This document shows positions 1 through 7,321 of a DNA stretch of 64,000 bases, in pieces (position 1 is the stretch's first letter; each line of letters opens with the position of its first letter). This DNA comes from Nocardioides sp. QY071. GTDB taxonomy: Bacteria; Actinomycetota; Actinomycetes; Propionibacteriales; Nocardioidaceae. The DNA is taken from assembly GCF_029961765.1 (NCBI RefSeq), contig NZ_CP124681.1, forward strand, positions 4,960,001 to 5,024,000, given 5' to 3'. Made by a program: the position numbers and the translations under genes. The notes under the pieces were generated by a model, which saw nothing but the letters and a program-made list of their open reading frames with translations, searched no databases and was not told where the DNA came from.

Positions 1-164
1 CCGAGGGCGGCTCGCACATGGGGCTGCGGCACGAGACCTGCGGCCAGGAGACCACGCGGGCCGAGACCTGCAGCGCCTGCGGCGAGCCGCTGCGTCCCGA
101 GGACATGACCTGGGTCAAGCCGTGGCGCGGTGCCGAGCACCGGCTGCGGGCCGCCGGCAGCTGA
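1..164 (+). CDS. HxlR-family regulator, C-terminal fragment
   Basis: The reading frame is open from the left edge to a TGA at 162-164. It encodes about 53 residues with the pattern HETCGQ...CSACGEPL, ending near a TWVKPW segment. HxlR winged-helix regulators of actinobacteria often carry such a tail after the DNA-binding domain, with a His/Cys pair followed by CxxCGEPL. The helix-turn-helix itself lies outside the window, so the assignment rests on the tail alone. The stop is 17 bp before the GTG of the carbonic anhydrase gene, so the two may be co-transcribed. Confidence 0.5.
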   Translation, partial: EGGSHMGLRHETCGQETTRAETCSACGEPLRPEDMTWVKPWRGAEHRLRAAGS

Positions 165-180
165 CCCCTACGGTGGAGCC

Positions 181-717
181 GTGTTGCTCTACGAGTTCGA
201 GGGCCGGCGGCCCCAGGTCCACCCCGAGGCGTTCGTCGCGCCGACCGCGACCCTGATCGGCGACGTACGCATCGAGAAGGGCGCCAGCGTCTGGTACGGC
301 GCCGTCCTCCGCGCCGACATCTGCACGATCATCGTGCGCGAGGGCTCGAACATCCAGGACAACTCGGTCGTCCACGGCGCGCCCGACGTCGTCGTCGACA
401 TCGGCCCGAACGCCACCGTGGCCCACGCCTGCGTGTTCCACGGCGACACCATGGGCGAGAAGTCGCTGCTCGGCAACGGCAGCACCGTCCTCGACCACGC
501 CACGATCGGCGCCGGCTCGCTCGTCGCCGCCGGCGCGGTCGTCACGCCGGGCACGAAGATCCCCGACGGCGTACTCGCCGCCGGCGCCCCGGCCGAGACG
601 AAGCGGCCGATCGAGGGCACCGGCGCTCACTTCTGGGCCGAGACCAACGCCGCCTACTACGCCGAGCTGGCTCAGCGGCACCGCGCGGGCGTCGTACCGG
701 TCGACGGCATGTCCTGA
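181..717 (+). CDS. Gamma-carbonic anhydrase family protein (left-handed beta-helix)
   Basis: 178 residues, the normal length for single-domain gamma-class carbonic anhydrase homologues (YrdA/PaaY type). Hexapeptide repeats run through residues about 15-145 and form the left-handed beta-helix. Three histidines, H65, H82 and H87, have the 17/5 spacing of the metal ligands shared between neighbouring subunits of the trimer. The GTG at 181 is chosen because the family starts just before the conserved first coil; an upstream ATG at 130 in the same frame would overlap the preceding gene. Carbonic anhydrase activity is possible but not assured, because many homologues with these ligands are weakly active or have other substrates. 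It is probably cytoplasmic. Confidence 0.85.
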   Translation: MLLYEFEGRRPQVHPEAFVAPTATLIGDVRIEKGASVWYGAVLRADICTIIVREGSNIQDNSVVHGAPDVVVDIGPNATVAHACVFHGDTMGEKSLLGNGSTVLDHATIGAGSLVAAGAVVTPGTKIPDGVLAAGAPAETKRPIEGTGAHFWAETNAAYYAELAQRHRAGVVPVDGMS

Positions 718-725
718 CGGACCTC

Positions 726-796
726 GTCCTCGTACGAGGACATCTTGACTTTGTCTTCGTACGAGGACAAATGGATAATGTCCTCGTACGAAGACA
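726..796 (+). promoter_or_regulatory. Three evenly spaced palindromic operators upstream of hipB
   Basis: Three copies of a palindrome centred on CGTACG are seen. GTCCTCGTACGAGGAC at 726-741 is perfect. TTGTCTTCGTACGAGGACAA at 751-770 and TGTCCTCGTACGAAGACA at 779-796 each have one mismatched pair. The centres (733.5, 760.5, 787.5) are exactly 27 bp apart. The third ends 13 bp before the hipB start. Repeated operators bound by the HipB dimer and by HipBA are known for this toxin-antitoxin family, so autorepression is the expected use. Confidence 0.8.
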
Positions 797-809
797 ACGG
801 AGGGCCCGG

Positions 810-1190
810 ATGACCGACATCGAGATTCCCGACTGGACCAAGCTGGGCTCCACGATCCGCTCGGAGCGCAAGCGTGCCGGCCTCAGCCAGCAGGCACTCG
901 CCTCACGCGCCTCCCTCTCCCGTTCCTGGCTCGCGCGCTTGGAGGCCGGCCATCGAACGGCCGAGCTCGAGAGCGTCATGCGCCTGCTCCGCGCCCTCGA
1001 CCTCACTCTCGTCCTGCGCCGCGCGGACGACGCCGACGACCACCCCCCTGCCCACCGGGCGACCACTGCCGACGACCCGGCATTCACAGCTGCCTTCGAG
1101 TCCCTCTTGGACCAGCACCGGCGCGCCTCGGACACCCGATCGCAGACCTGGACCGACTCGCTTGCCGACGGTGGGCGTGACCGTGACTGA
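810..1190 (+). CDS. hipB: HipB-like antitoxin, XRE-family DNA-binding protein
   Basis: 126 residues with an XRE helix-turn-helix at about residues 12-65 (GSTIRSERKRAGLSQQALA...SWLARLEAG). It should neutralise the adjacent HipA kinase and repress the operon through the three palindromes just upstream. ATG 810 is chosen because the purine-rich GGAGGG at 799-804 lies before it; an in-frame ATG at 771 would put the second and third operators inside or against the coding region. The C-terminal 50 residues are polar and probably disordered. The stop TGA at 1188-1190 overlaps the start of hipA, as is usual for these translationally coupled pairs. Confidence 0.85.
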   Translation: MTDIEIPDWTKLGSTIRSERKRAGLSQQALASRASLSRSWLARLEAGHRTAELESVMRLLRALDLTLVLRRADDADDHPPAHRATTADDPAFTAAFESLLDQHRRASDTRSQTWTDSLADGGRDRD

Positions 1191-2448
1191 GCGACTGACC
1201 GTCGTTCTCTACGGCCAGCCCGTCGGGCACCTCGAGCGCACCGGATCCGACGACCCGAGCTTCACCTACAGCGCCGAGTACGCCGCAACCGGCCGCACCC
1301 CCGTGTCCTCCCGGCTTCCCATCGCGCCCCAGACCTATCGGTCCGATCGCGTCCTCCCCTACCTCCGCGGACTGCTTCCCGAGAACCTCCAGACCCGCCA
1401 GCAATGGGCGGCCCGCCTCGACACCACACCCGACGATGCCTTCGGCCTCCTGGCAGCGATGGGCTGGGACTGCCCCGGTGCCGTCCAGTTCACGCCCGAG
1501 ACGCAGATCGAGGACCTCCGGCTCCGCGGGGCCGAGCTGACCCCGCTGACCGAGCACGACATCGCCGAACGCCTGCGCACCCTGCAGGACCGGCCCGCAT
1601 CCTGGACGCTGCCGGGAGAGCACTGGTCGCTCGGCGGCCAGCAGGAGAAGTTCGCCCTCACCTGGATCGACGGCCAGTGGCACGAGACAGGAGGATCCGC
1701 GGCGACGACGCACATCGTGAAGCCGGGCATCAGAGTCCTGCACCACCAGGCCATGGTCGAGCACGTCACCATGCGTGCGGCCGCGGCCACTGGCGTCAGC
1801 GTCGCGGAGAGCCGACTGCTGCGGTTCGAGGACCAGTGGGCCATCGTCGTCGACCGATTCGACCGCATCACCGCGGCCGCCAGGATCTTCCGGCTCCACC
1901 AGGAGGACTTCTGTCAAGCGCTGGGCCGGTTGCCGGAGAGGAAGTACGAGTCGGCCGGCGGTCCGCGTCTTCGCGACATGGCCGATCTGGTCCGCAGGCA
2001 GATGACGCAGCCCGCCGACGACCTCCGCGCCCTCGCGGACTTCGCCGCGGTCAACCTGGTTGCCGGCGCTCCCGACGGCCACGCCAAGAACATCTCCTTG
2101 ATCCTCGGCCCCGACGGCAGCCGCTGGGTCGCTCCGCTCTACGATCTCGCCACCGGGCTGACCTACGATCCCGAGGCAGTCGAGCGCAGCCTCGCGCTGT
2201 CGATCGGCGGCGAGCGGATCTTCAACAGGATCCGCGGCAAGCAGTGGGCGAAGGCCGCCGAGGTCCTCGGCCTCGCGCCCGACCTCCTTCTCCAGCGCGT
2301 CGCCGCCATGGCATCCGCCTTCCCGCCGGCGTTCGAGAATGCGCTCGCCGACATCGGCGACGCCCCGGGTGCGACCGAGGTGGCCGAGCGCACCCTGCCC
2401 GTCCTCCAGAAGCACTGCAGTGAGGTGGTGGCCCGACTCACGGAGTGA
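1183..2448 (+). CDS. hipA: HipA-family serine/threonine kinase toxin
   Basis: 421 residues, full length for a HipA kinase. HipA proteins phosphorylate tRNA synthetases or other translation factors and cause growth arrest; the target here cannot be read from the sequence. Visible features are the N-terminal couple_hipA-type domain, the SLGGQQEK loop near residue 149 matching the autophosphorylated P-loop, HIVKP with the ATP lysine, the catalytic DGHAKN near residue 298, and LYDLATG with the metal-binding aspartate near 321. No key residue is missing, so it looks active. GTG 1183 overlaps the hipB stop by 8 bp; GTG codons at 1171 and 1177 are alternatives. It may promote persistence or act against phage. 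Confidence 0.88.
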   Translation: MTERLTVVLYGQPVGHLERTGSDDPSFTYSAEYAATGRTPVSSRLPIAPQTYRSDRVLPYLRGLLPENLQTRQQWAARLDTTPDDAFGLLAAMGWDCPGAVQFTPETQIEDLRLRGAELTPLTEHDIAERLRTLQDRPASWTLPGEHWSLGGQQEKFALTWIDGQWHETGGSAATTHIVKPGIRVLHHQAMVEHVTMRAAAATGVSVAESRLLRFEDQWAIVVDRFDRITAAARIFRLHQEDFCQALGRLPERKYESAGGPRLRDMADLVRRQMTQPADDLRALADFAAVNLVAGAPDGHAKNISLILGPDGSRWVAPLYDLATGLTYDPEAVERSLALSIGGERIFNRIRGKQWAKAAEVLGLAPDLLLQRVAAMASAFPPAFENALADIGDAPGATEVAERTLPVLQKHCSEVVARLTE

Positions 2449-2639
2449 CGGCCCCGATCACGAAACTCCAGCTCCCAGCATGTCGCGGAGCAGGTCGATC
2501 GCCGCCGCGACCAAACAGGAGCCACACCGCACGCTCGGGCAGGACGGCCGAGCACCGGCGAATCCTGACCCGAACGCCCGCGCCGGCTCGTCGACACCTG
2601 ACGAGACGGGCCGTCGGCATGCCCCGGGCCCTTGACACA

Positions 2640-2672
2640 TGTCTGACAGGTGAGGAACGTCCTGTCTGACAG
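2640..2672 (+). promoter_or_regulatory. Repeated TGTCTGACAG elements in the osmC promoter region
   Basis: The 247-bp gap after hipA has no convincing gene. Near its end TGTCTGACAG occurs twice, at 2640-2649 and 2663-2672. Each has the imperfect dyad TGTC-N-GACAG, and they are 23 bp apart. A TTGACA at 2632-2637 directly precedes the first copy and could be a -35 element. The pair lies 24-56 bp before the osmC start and may be a two-site operator. The binding protein is unknown, since no regulator is adjacent. Confidence 0.45.
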
Positions 2673-2695
2673 ATCACGGACCCCGGGAGGACCCC

Positions 2696-3163
2696 ATGAC
2701 CGCAACGACCCACGCGTCGGCCAACCGCGATGTCGTCGTCCACAGCCTGACCGACTTCGCCTCGCTCGCCGTCGTCGGTGGCGAGCACACCGTCGTCATC
2801 GACGAGCCGCGCGAGTTCGAGGGCGGCGGTACGGCGCCCAACCCGTTCGGCCTCGTCCTGTCGGCGCTCGGCGGCTGCATGGCCGGCACCCTGCGCGGCG
2901 TCGCGCGACAGCACGGCTTCGACTACGACCGCGCCGAGATCCGGCTCTCACTGCGGATCAACCGGCCGACCTCGGGGCCGCTGGACCCCGGCGAGCGGGA
3001 GCTGCGGATCTCGCGGATCATCGCGGAGGTCACGGTCCACGGCGACCTCACCACCGAGCAGCAGGAAGCCCTGCGCAACGGCATCGAGACCTGCCCGGTC
3101 GGCAACACGCTGCGCCGCGGGCTCACCCTGCAGGACTCGATCGCGTTCGAGGCCGCGGCGTGA
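2696..3163 (+). CDS. OsmC/Ohr family protein
   Basis: 155 residues matching the OsmC fold. It has the two conserved cysteines, one in LGGCMAG near residue 62 and one in TCPVG near residue 132. In OsmC and Ohr these form the peroxidatic pair that reduces organic hydroperoxides. The sequence resembles the broader OsmC-like group more than classical Ohr, so the substrate is uncertain. ATG 2696 follows CGGGAGGA at a good distance. The gene ends 17 bp before the stop of the IS110 transposase that reads towards it. It is probably expressed alone from the promoter with the TGTCTGACAG repeats. Confidence 0.82.
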   Translation: MTATTHASANRDVVVHSLTDFASLAVVGGEHTVVIDEPREFEGGGTAPNPFGLVLSALGGCMAGTLRGVARQHGFDYDRAEIRLSLRINRPTSGPLDPGERELRISRIIAEVTVHGDLTTEQQEALRNGIETCPVGNTLRRGLTLQDSIAFEAAA

Positions 3164-3166
3164 GAT

Positions 3167-4498
3167 TCCCTAGGTCAACCTCAGGCGGCTTGAAGTTGCA
3201 TGGCGCCTCCGTGGAGTTCGGGGTTGTAGGCGGTGTGGTCTTGCCAGCAGCGCCAGATCACGCGGACCCATGCGCGGGCCAGGATGCGCACGGCGTGGGG
3301 GTGGCGTTTGCCGCGGGCGATGGCGTCGGCGTAGATCTTCGCGGCCCATGGGCTCGCGTTGCGGGAGTCGTCGGCGAAGTCGATGAGTGCGTTGCGGAGC
3401 TTCTTGTCCGCGGCCCAGCGGAACCCGACGGTGTGGAGCTTGCCGCTGGCCTTGGTGACGGGCGCGACGCCGGCCAGGGCGGCGAGGGATTCCTCGTCGG
3501 GGAACCGGGCGCGGACGTCGCCGATCTCGGACAGCAGCAGGGCTGCGCGGACGCCGTGTCCGGCTTTGGGCAGGGACGTGAAGATGTGCGCGTCGGCGTG
3601 GGCGTCGAGGCGTTCGATGATCTCGGCCTCGAGTTCGCGTTCCTCGTGGCGGGTGGTCTCGATGGTGCGCAGCAGGGCCAGCACGCACACGGCTCGTCCT
3701 TCGGCTTCGGTCGCGGACAGGCCTGCGGATGGGGCGTCGGCGATGCGGGCGTAGAGCTCGTCAACGGGCTTGCGGCCGCAATAGGCGATGCGGCGCAGGA
3801 ACGCAGCGAACCGGGCCGGAGTGAGCCGGCTGGCCGCATGCTGGGTGGGGTAGCGACGCAGGAAGGCGATGGTGACGTCGCTGTCGAGTCGCGAGAACAG
3901 TCCGATCGCTGCGGGGAAGCAGCGTTCCAGCTGGGCATGGAGCTGGTTGACCAGTCCGACGCGGGACTCGACCAGCTGCTTGCGGGTGCGCGAGAGGGAT
4001 CGCAGTACCTGGGTGGCTTCACTGTCTTGGGTCAGCGGGGTGAGGCGGTGGCCGTCGGTGCGCAGCACGTCTGCCAGCAGGTAGGCATCACCGGCGTCGG
4101 ACTTGGCGCCGGAGCCGGTGTAGCGGCTGCGCAGGCCTTTGACCTGGCGTGGGGTGATGACCACGACGCGCAGCCCTGCGTCGAGGAACGCCTCGACCAA
4201 GGGCCCGTCGCAGCGTTCGATGGCGACTCCTTCGACATCGAGCTTGCTCAGGCGCTTGACCAGCCCGGTGAAGGTCTTGTTGGTGTTGGGGATCTCGAAA
4301 CGCACCTTGATGGCGCCTTGATCGTCGACCACGCAGACTGCGTGGGTCTTGGTGGCCCAGTCGATGCCAGCGAACAGCCGGCCTTGATGTGTGGACATTC
4401 GTCCGGTCCTTCCGGTGATGATGGATGTGGCACCGTCGGTGTCGAGAAGCCGTGCCGGATGCTCATTGCGTGGCGGTCCAACCCGCATATCCCTAGCG
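3167..4498 (-). mobile_element. IS110-family insertion sequence (ends provisional)
   Basis: A single DEDD transposase gene lies between osmC and the amidohydrolase gene. IS110 elements have no conventional terminal inverted repeats, and the recombinase joins short core sequences. TCCCTAG occurs on both sides, at 3167-3173 and 4492-4498, and is a candidate core repeat; removing one copy gives a simple empty site. A chance 7-bp match over these search ranges is not negligible. These ends leave only about 93 bp of noncoding DNA upstream of the transposase, short for an IS110 guide (bridge) RNA, so the right end may lie further out, between 4499 and about 4600. Confidence 0.6.
3181..4398 (-). CDS. 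IS110-family transposase (DEDD recombinase)
   Basis: 405 residues. The N-terminal RuvC-like DEDD domain shows FAGIDWATKTH (first Asp), IER (Glu) and SDAGDAYLLADVLRTD (the paired Asp residues). The C-terminal Transposase_20 domain shows LPKAGHGVRAALLLSEIGD and the LAGVAPVTKASGK helix-hairpin segment, followed by the region holding the catalytic serine. Length and domains are complete, so the enzyme may be active. ATG 4398 starts at MSTHQGRLFAGIDW, the usual beginning of the family; further in-frame sequence upstream is not conserved. The family inserts by an RNA-guided recombination of short core sites. Confidence 0.92.
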   Translation of the reverse strand: MSTHQGRLFAGIDWATKTHAVCVVDDQGAIKVRFEIPNTNKTFTGLVKRLSKLDVEGVAIERCDGPLVEAFLDAGLRVVVITPRQVKGLRSRYTGSGAKSDAGDAYLLADVLRTDGHRLTPLTQDSEATQVLRSLSRTRKQLVESRVGLVNQLHAQLERCFPAAIGLFSRLDSDVTIAFLRRYPTQHAASRLTPARFAAFLRRIAYCGRKPVDELYARIADAPSAGLSATEAEGRAVCVLALLRTIETTRHEERELEAEIIERLDAHADAHIFTSLPKAGHGVRAALLLSEIGDVRARFPDEESLAALAGVAPVTKASGKLHTVGFRWAADKKLRNALIDFADDSRNASPWAAKIYADAIARGKRHPHAVRILARAWVRVIWRCWQDHTAYNPELHGGAMQLQAA

Positions 4499-4609
4499 CC
4501 GGTTGTGGCTTCCCGGCCCGGCGGCTGCCGCAGATCTCACGCTGGTCCTCGAGGGACAAGCGCGCTGGGCGGTCAGCCACCGGCCGGCGGTTCGTCAGGA
4601 AGCCTCATC

Positions 4610-4645
4610 CCGCACCATCCATCACCGCTACCGAAGGGATGGTGC
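4610..4645 (+). promoter_or_regulatory. Inverted repeat over the ribosome-binding site of the amidohydrolase gene
   Basis: GCACCATCC at 4610-4618 and GGATGGTGC at 4637-4645 are perfect 9-bp complements separated by 18 bp. The right arm overlaps the likely ribosome-binding site (GAAGGGA, 4634-4640) and ends 4 bp before the ATG. In DNA it could be an operator, for example for the GntR protein encoded at 5902-6621. In RNA it could hide the ribosome-binding site. The sequence does not decide between these. Confidence 0.5.
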
Positions 4646-4649
4646 ACCA

Positions 4650-5888
4650 ATGAGCGCGCCGTACGACCTGCTCGTCACCGGCGCCCGCCTGGCCGACGGA
4701 TCGCCGGTGGCGCTGGGGATCCGCGACGGTCGCTACGCCCACGTCGGCCCGCAGGCACCGCACGGCGCGACCGCCACGACGACCATCGACGCCGCGGGCG
4801 GGCTGGTGACGGAGTCCTTCGTCAACGGGCACATGCACCTGGAGAAGGTGCACACCCTGGACCGCGCGGGTGACGGCGCACTGGCGGCGTACACGTCCGG
4901 GAGCATGGGCGCGGCACTGCGCTCGATCGTGCGGGAGGCGAGCGGAGTGAAGCGGCAGTACGACCGGGCCTGGCTCGAGCCCAACATCCGCAGGGCGCTC
5001 GACGCCGCACTCGCCCACGGGGTGCTGCACCTCCAGGCCTTCGTCGACGTGGACACCACCGCGCGACTGGTCGGGATGGAGGCGGTGCTGGCGGTACGCG
5101 AGGAGTACCGCGACCTGCTCGACATCCAGGTCGTGGCCTTCCCGCAGGACGGGCTGCTGCGCGACCCGGGAGCCGCGGCACTGTGCGAGGAGGCACTGCG
5201 GCTGGGGGCCGACGTGGTGGGCGGGATCCCCTGGATCGAGATGACCGACGCCGATGCGAAGGCACACGTGGAGTGGGCATGCCGGCTGGCGGCCGCGCAG
5301 GGCAAGCGGGTGGCGATGCTCGTCGACGACGCCGGCGACCCGGGGTTGCGTACGACGCAGATGCTGGCCGAGGCGATGATCGAGCACGACCTGCGCGGAC
5401 GCGGCGTGGCGTGCCACGCGCGGGCCCTGGCGACGTACCCGCAGCCGACGCTGCAGCGGCTGATGGACCTCGCCCACGCGGCCGGACTGGGCTTCGTGTC
5501 CGACCCGCACACGGGGCCGCTGCACCTGCCGGTGCGGGACTTCCTCGAGGACGGCATCCCGGTCGCGCTGGGCCAGGACGACATCGAGGACGCGTACTAC
5601 CCGTTCGGCCGGCACAGCATGCTCGAGGTCGCCTTCCTCGCCGCCCACACCCTGCGCTTCCTGACCGCCGCCGACCAGCGGTTGCTGCTCGAGCTGATCA
5701 CGACCCGGGCGGCCGACGTGCTCGGCGTCGCGGACCACGCGATCGCGGAGGGCAACCCGGCGAACCTGTGCGTGCACGCCGACAGACGGTTGCGCGACGT
5801 GCTCACCGAGCACGCCCGGCCACGCTGGGTGATCCGCGAGGGTCGGGTCGTCGCCGAGTCGGAGACCACGACCCGTCTCCAGCGCTGA
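4650..5888 (+). CDS. Cytosine-deaminase-like amidohydrolase with altered active site
   Basis: 412 residues with the metal-dependent amidohydrolase fold, closest in layout to bacterial cytosine deaminase. The first metal motif is intact (H61-M-H63). Cys255-His256 matches the CH ligand, and GQDDIEDAYYPFG near residues 308-320 matches the GHDD...PWYPLG segment. However, the segment that is HCDE in CodA reads MLVDD here (residues 223-227), so the third metal-ligand histidine and the general-base glutamate are replaced. Either the metal site is different or the reaction is not classical cytosine deamination. The start follows GAAGGGA. It is convergent with a GntR regulator gene, which may control it. 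Confidence 0.75.
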   Translation: MSAPYDLLVTGARLADGSPVALGIRDGRYAHVGPQAPHGATATTTIDAAGGLVTESFVNGHMHLEKVHTLDRAGDGALAAYTSGSMGAALRSIVREASGVKRQYDRAWLEPNIRRALDAALAHGVLHLQAFVDVDTTARLVGMEAVLAVREEYRDLLDIQVVAFPQDGLLRDPGAAALCEEALRLGADVVGGIPWIEMTDADAKAHVEWACRLAAAQGKRVAMLVDDAGDPGLRTTQMLAEAMIEHDLRGRGVACHARALATYPQPTLQRLMDLAHAAGLGFVSDPHTGPLHLPVRDFLEDGIPVALGQDDIEDAYYPFGRHSMLEVAFLAAHTLRFLTAADQRLLLELITTRAADVLGVADHAIAEGNPANLCVHADRRLRDVLTEHARPRWVIREGRVVAESETTTRLQR

Positions 5889-5901
5889 GCCTGGCTACTG
5901 G

Positions 5902-6621
5902 CTACCAGTCGGCGCGACGCACCATCGCGTAGCGGAACGCGCCGCGCACGTGCACCTCACGGGTCCAGTAGCAGACCGTGCCGGTGCGACCGATCCCGGT
6001 CGCCTCGAGGGTCATCGCCGCCTCACCCTCGGGGCGTCCGGTCAGCCCGGCGTCCACGGCCGACAGGCCGTCGGCGCCGGGCCACACCAGCTCCCAGCCG
6101 ACCTGCTCGCCGGCCAGCTCCCGCGCCAGCGCGGGCATCGGCGCCGCAGGGTCGAGGCCGGCCGGGTCCACCCCCGTCAGGATCGGTACGACGTCACGCG
6201 CCACCAGCACCGGCTCACCGTCGGCGGACCACACCTTGGTGGTGCGCAGCACGCCCTGGCGCGGCGATACGTCGTACGCATCGGCCTCGTCGAGGCTCAC
6301 CTCGCCGACCTCCACGGACACGACCTCGAGCGACGGCGTGCGGCCCATCGCGGCGATCAGCTCGGCACTGTCGAGGCGCTGCTCGAAGCGGGCGGGGATA
6401 CCCAGCAGCGAGCTGTTGACCGTGGTGTCGGCGCCCTTGCGGCGGTGGATGAAGCCGCGCTCCTCCAGCCGGACCAGGGCCTCGCGCACCGCCGGCCGGC
6501 TGATCTCCAGCGACGCGGCGAGCGTGGTCTCCCCCGGCATCGGCCCGCCCCGCTCGGCCGCGTCCGCCCAGAGCCTCTGCAGCCGGCGCTCGACCGGCTC
6601 GGGCAGGTCGGCGTCGCTCAC
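5902..6621 (-). CDS. GntR-family (HutC/UTRA) transcriptional regulator
   Basis: 239 residues. An N-terminal winged helix-turn-helix (about residues 8-70, MPGETTLAASLEISRPAVREALVRLEERGFIHRRKG) is followed by a UTRA ligand-binding domain from about residue 90. HutC-type GntR proteins repress catabolic genes and release DNA on binding a pathway metabolite. It starts with GTG. Its 3' end faces the amidohydrolase gene 13 bp away, and its start is divergent from the S51 peptidase homologue. It may control either neighbour. The inverted repeat at 4610-4645 is a possible binding site. Confidence 0.85.
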   Translation of the reverse strand: MSDADLPEPVERRLQRLWADAAERGGPMPGETTLAASLEISRPAVREALVRLEERGFIHRRKGADTTVNSSLLGIPARFEQRLDSAELIAAMGRTPSLEVVSVEVGEVSLDEADAYDVSPRQGVLRTTKVWSADGEPVLVARDVVPILTGVDPAGLDPAAPMPALARELAGEQVGWELVWPGADGLSAVDAGLTGRPEGEAAMTLEATGIGRTGTVCYWTREVHVRGAFRYAMVRRADW

Positions 6622-6658
6622 GGCGCCACCCTAGATGAGACTGCTACCTTCCCGGACC

Positions 6659-7321
6659 ATGGTCGGACTGAGTGTGCTGGTCGGCGGTGGTCGTGACGAG
6701 ACGCAGGTACGCGCGCTGCTCGCGCCCTTCGTGGCCGCCCTCGCGGGCGGTGAGGCGGCCTGCGTGGTCGTCGACGACGGCGAGGGCGTCGACCTCGACC
6801 GCTGGCGCGGCGTGCTCGCCGACGCCGCGGCGGTGCGCACCGTCGTCCTCGAGGAGGGACGCCCGCTCATCGCCGAGGACGTCGCCGGCAGCGCCGGGGT
6901 GTTCGTCGCCGGCGGACTCACCCCGCTGTACGCCGAGCTCGTGGTCCCCGCCCGCGCCGCACTGGCCGCCCTCCCCTACGCCGGCTTCTCGGCCGGCGCG
7001 GCGATCGCGGCCGAGCGCGCGATCGTCGGCGGCTGGACGTACGACGCTCGCCAGGTCGCGCCCGAGGACGCCGGCGAGGACCTCGACGACCTGACCGTGG
7101 TCGCCGGCCTGGGCCGGGTCGACTTCGCCGTGGACGTCCATGCTGCCCAGTGGGGCACCCTCCCGCGCGCGGTCGCAGCGGTCCGCGCCGGGCTGGTCAC
7201 CCAGGCCCGGGCGATCGACGAGCACACCGCGGTCGTCGTACGAGACGGCGTGGTCGAGGTCGTCGGCGCCGGGTCGGCGCTGCAGGTGCGGCCCGCCGAG
7301 GGCGGCGTCCTCGTCAGCTGA
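6659..7321 (+). CDS. Peptidase S51 / class I glutamine amidotransferase-like protein
   Basis: 220 residues. VFVAGGLTPLYAELV near residues 81-95 and GFSAGAAIA near 112-120 carry the nucleophile elbow (G-x-S-A-G-A) of the S51 family, which includes dipeptidase E and cyanophycinase. The fold is the flavodoxin-like one shared with class I amidotransferases, with serine as nucleophile. The natural substrate is unknown. ATG 6659 is preferred over an in-frame ATG at 6635, which would sit close to the divergent GntR start at 6621. The last 8 bp overlap the end of the convergent acyl-CoA dehydrogenase gene. Confidence 0.75.
   Translation: MVGLSVLVGGGRDETQVRALLAPFVAALAGGEAACVVVDDGEGVDLDRWRGVLADAAAVRTVVLEEGRPLIAEDVAGSAGVFVAGGLTPLYAELVVPARAALAALPYAGFSAGAAIAAERAIVGGWTYDARQVAPEDAGEDLDDLTVVAGLGRVDFAVDVHAAQWGTLPRAVAAVRAGLVTQARAIDEHTAVVVRDGVVEVVGAGSALQVRPAEGGVLVS

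Noticed and set aside
2449-2635. Short open frames in the gap after hipA
   Set aside because: They are below 100 codons, have no ribosome-binding sites and no family resemblance, and overlap one another on both strands.
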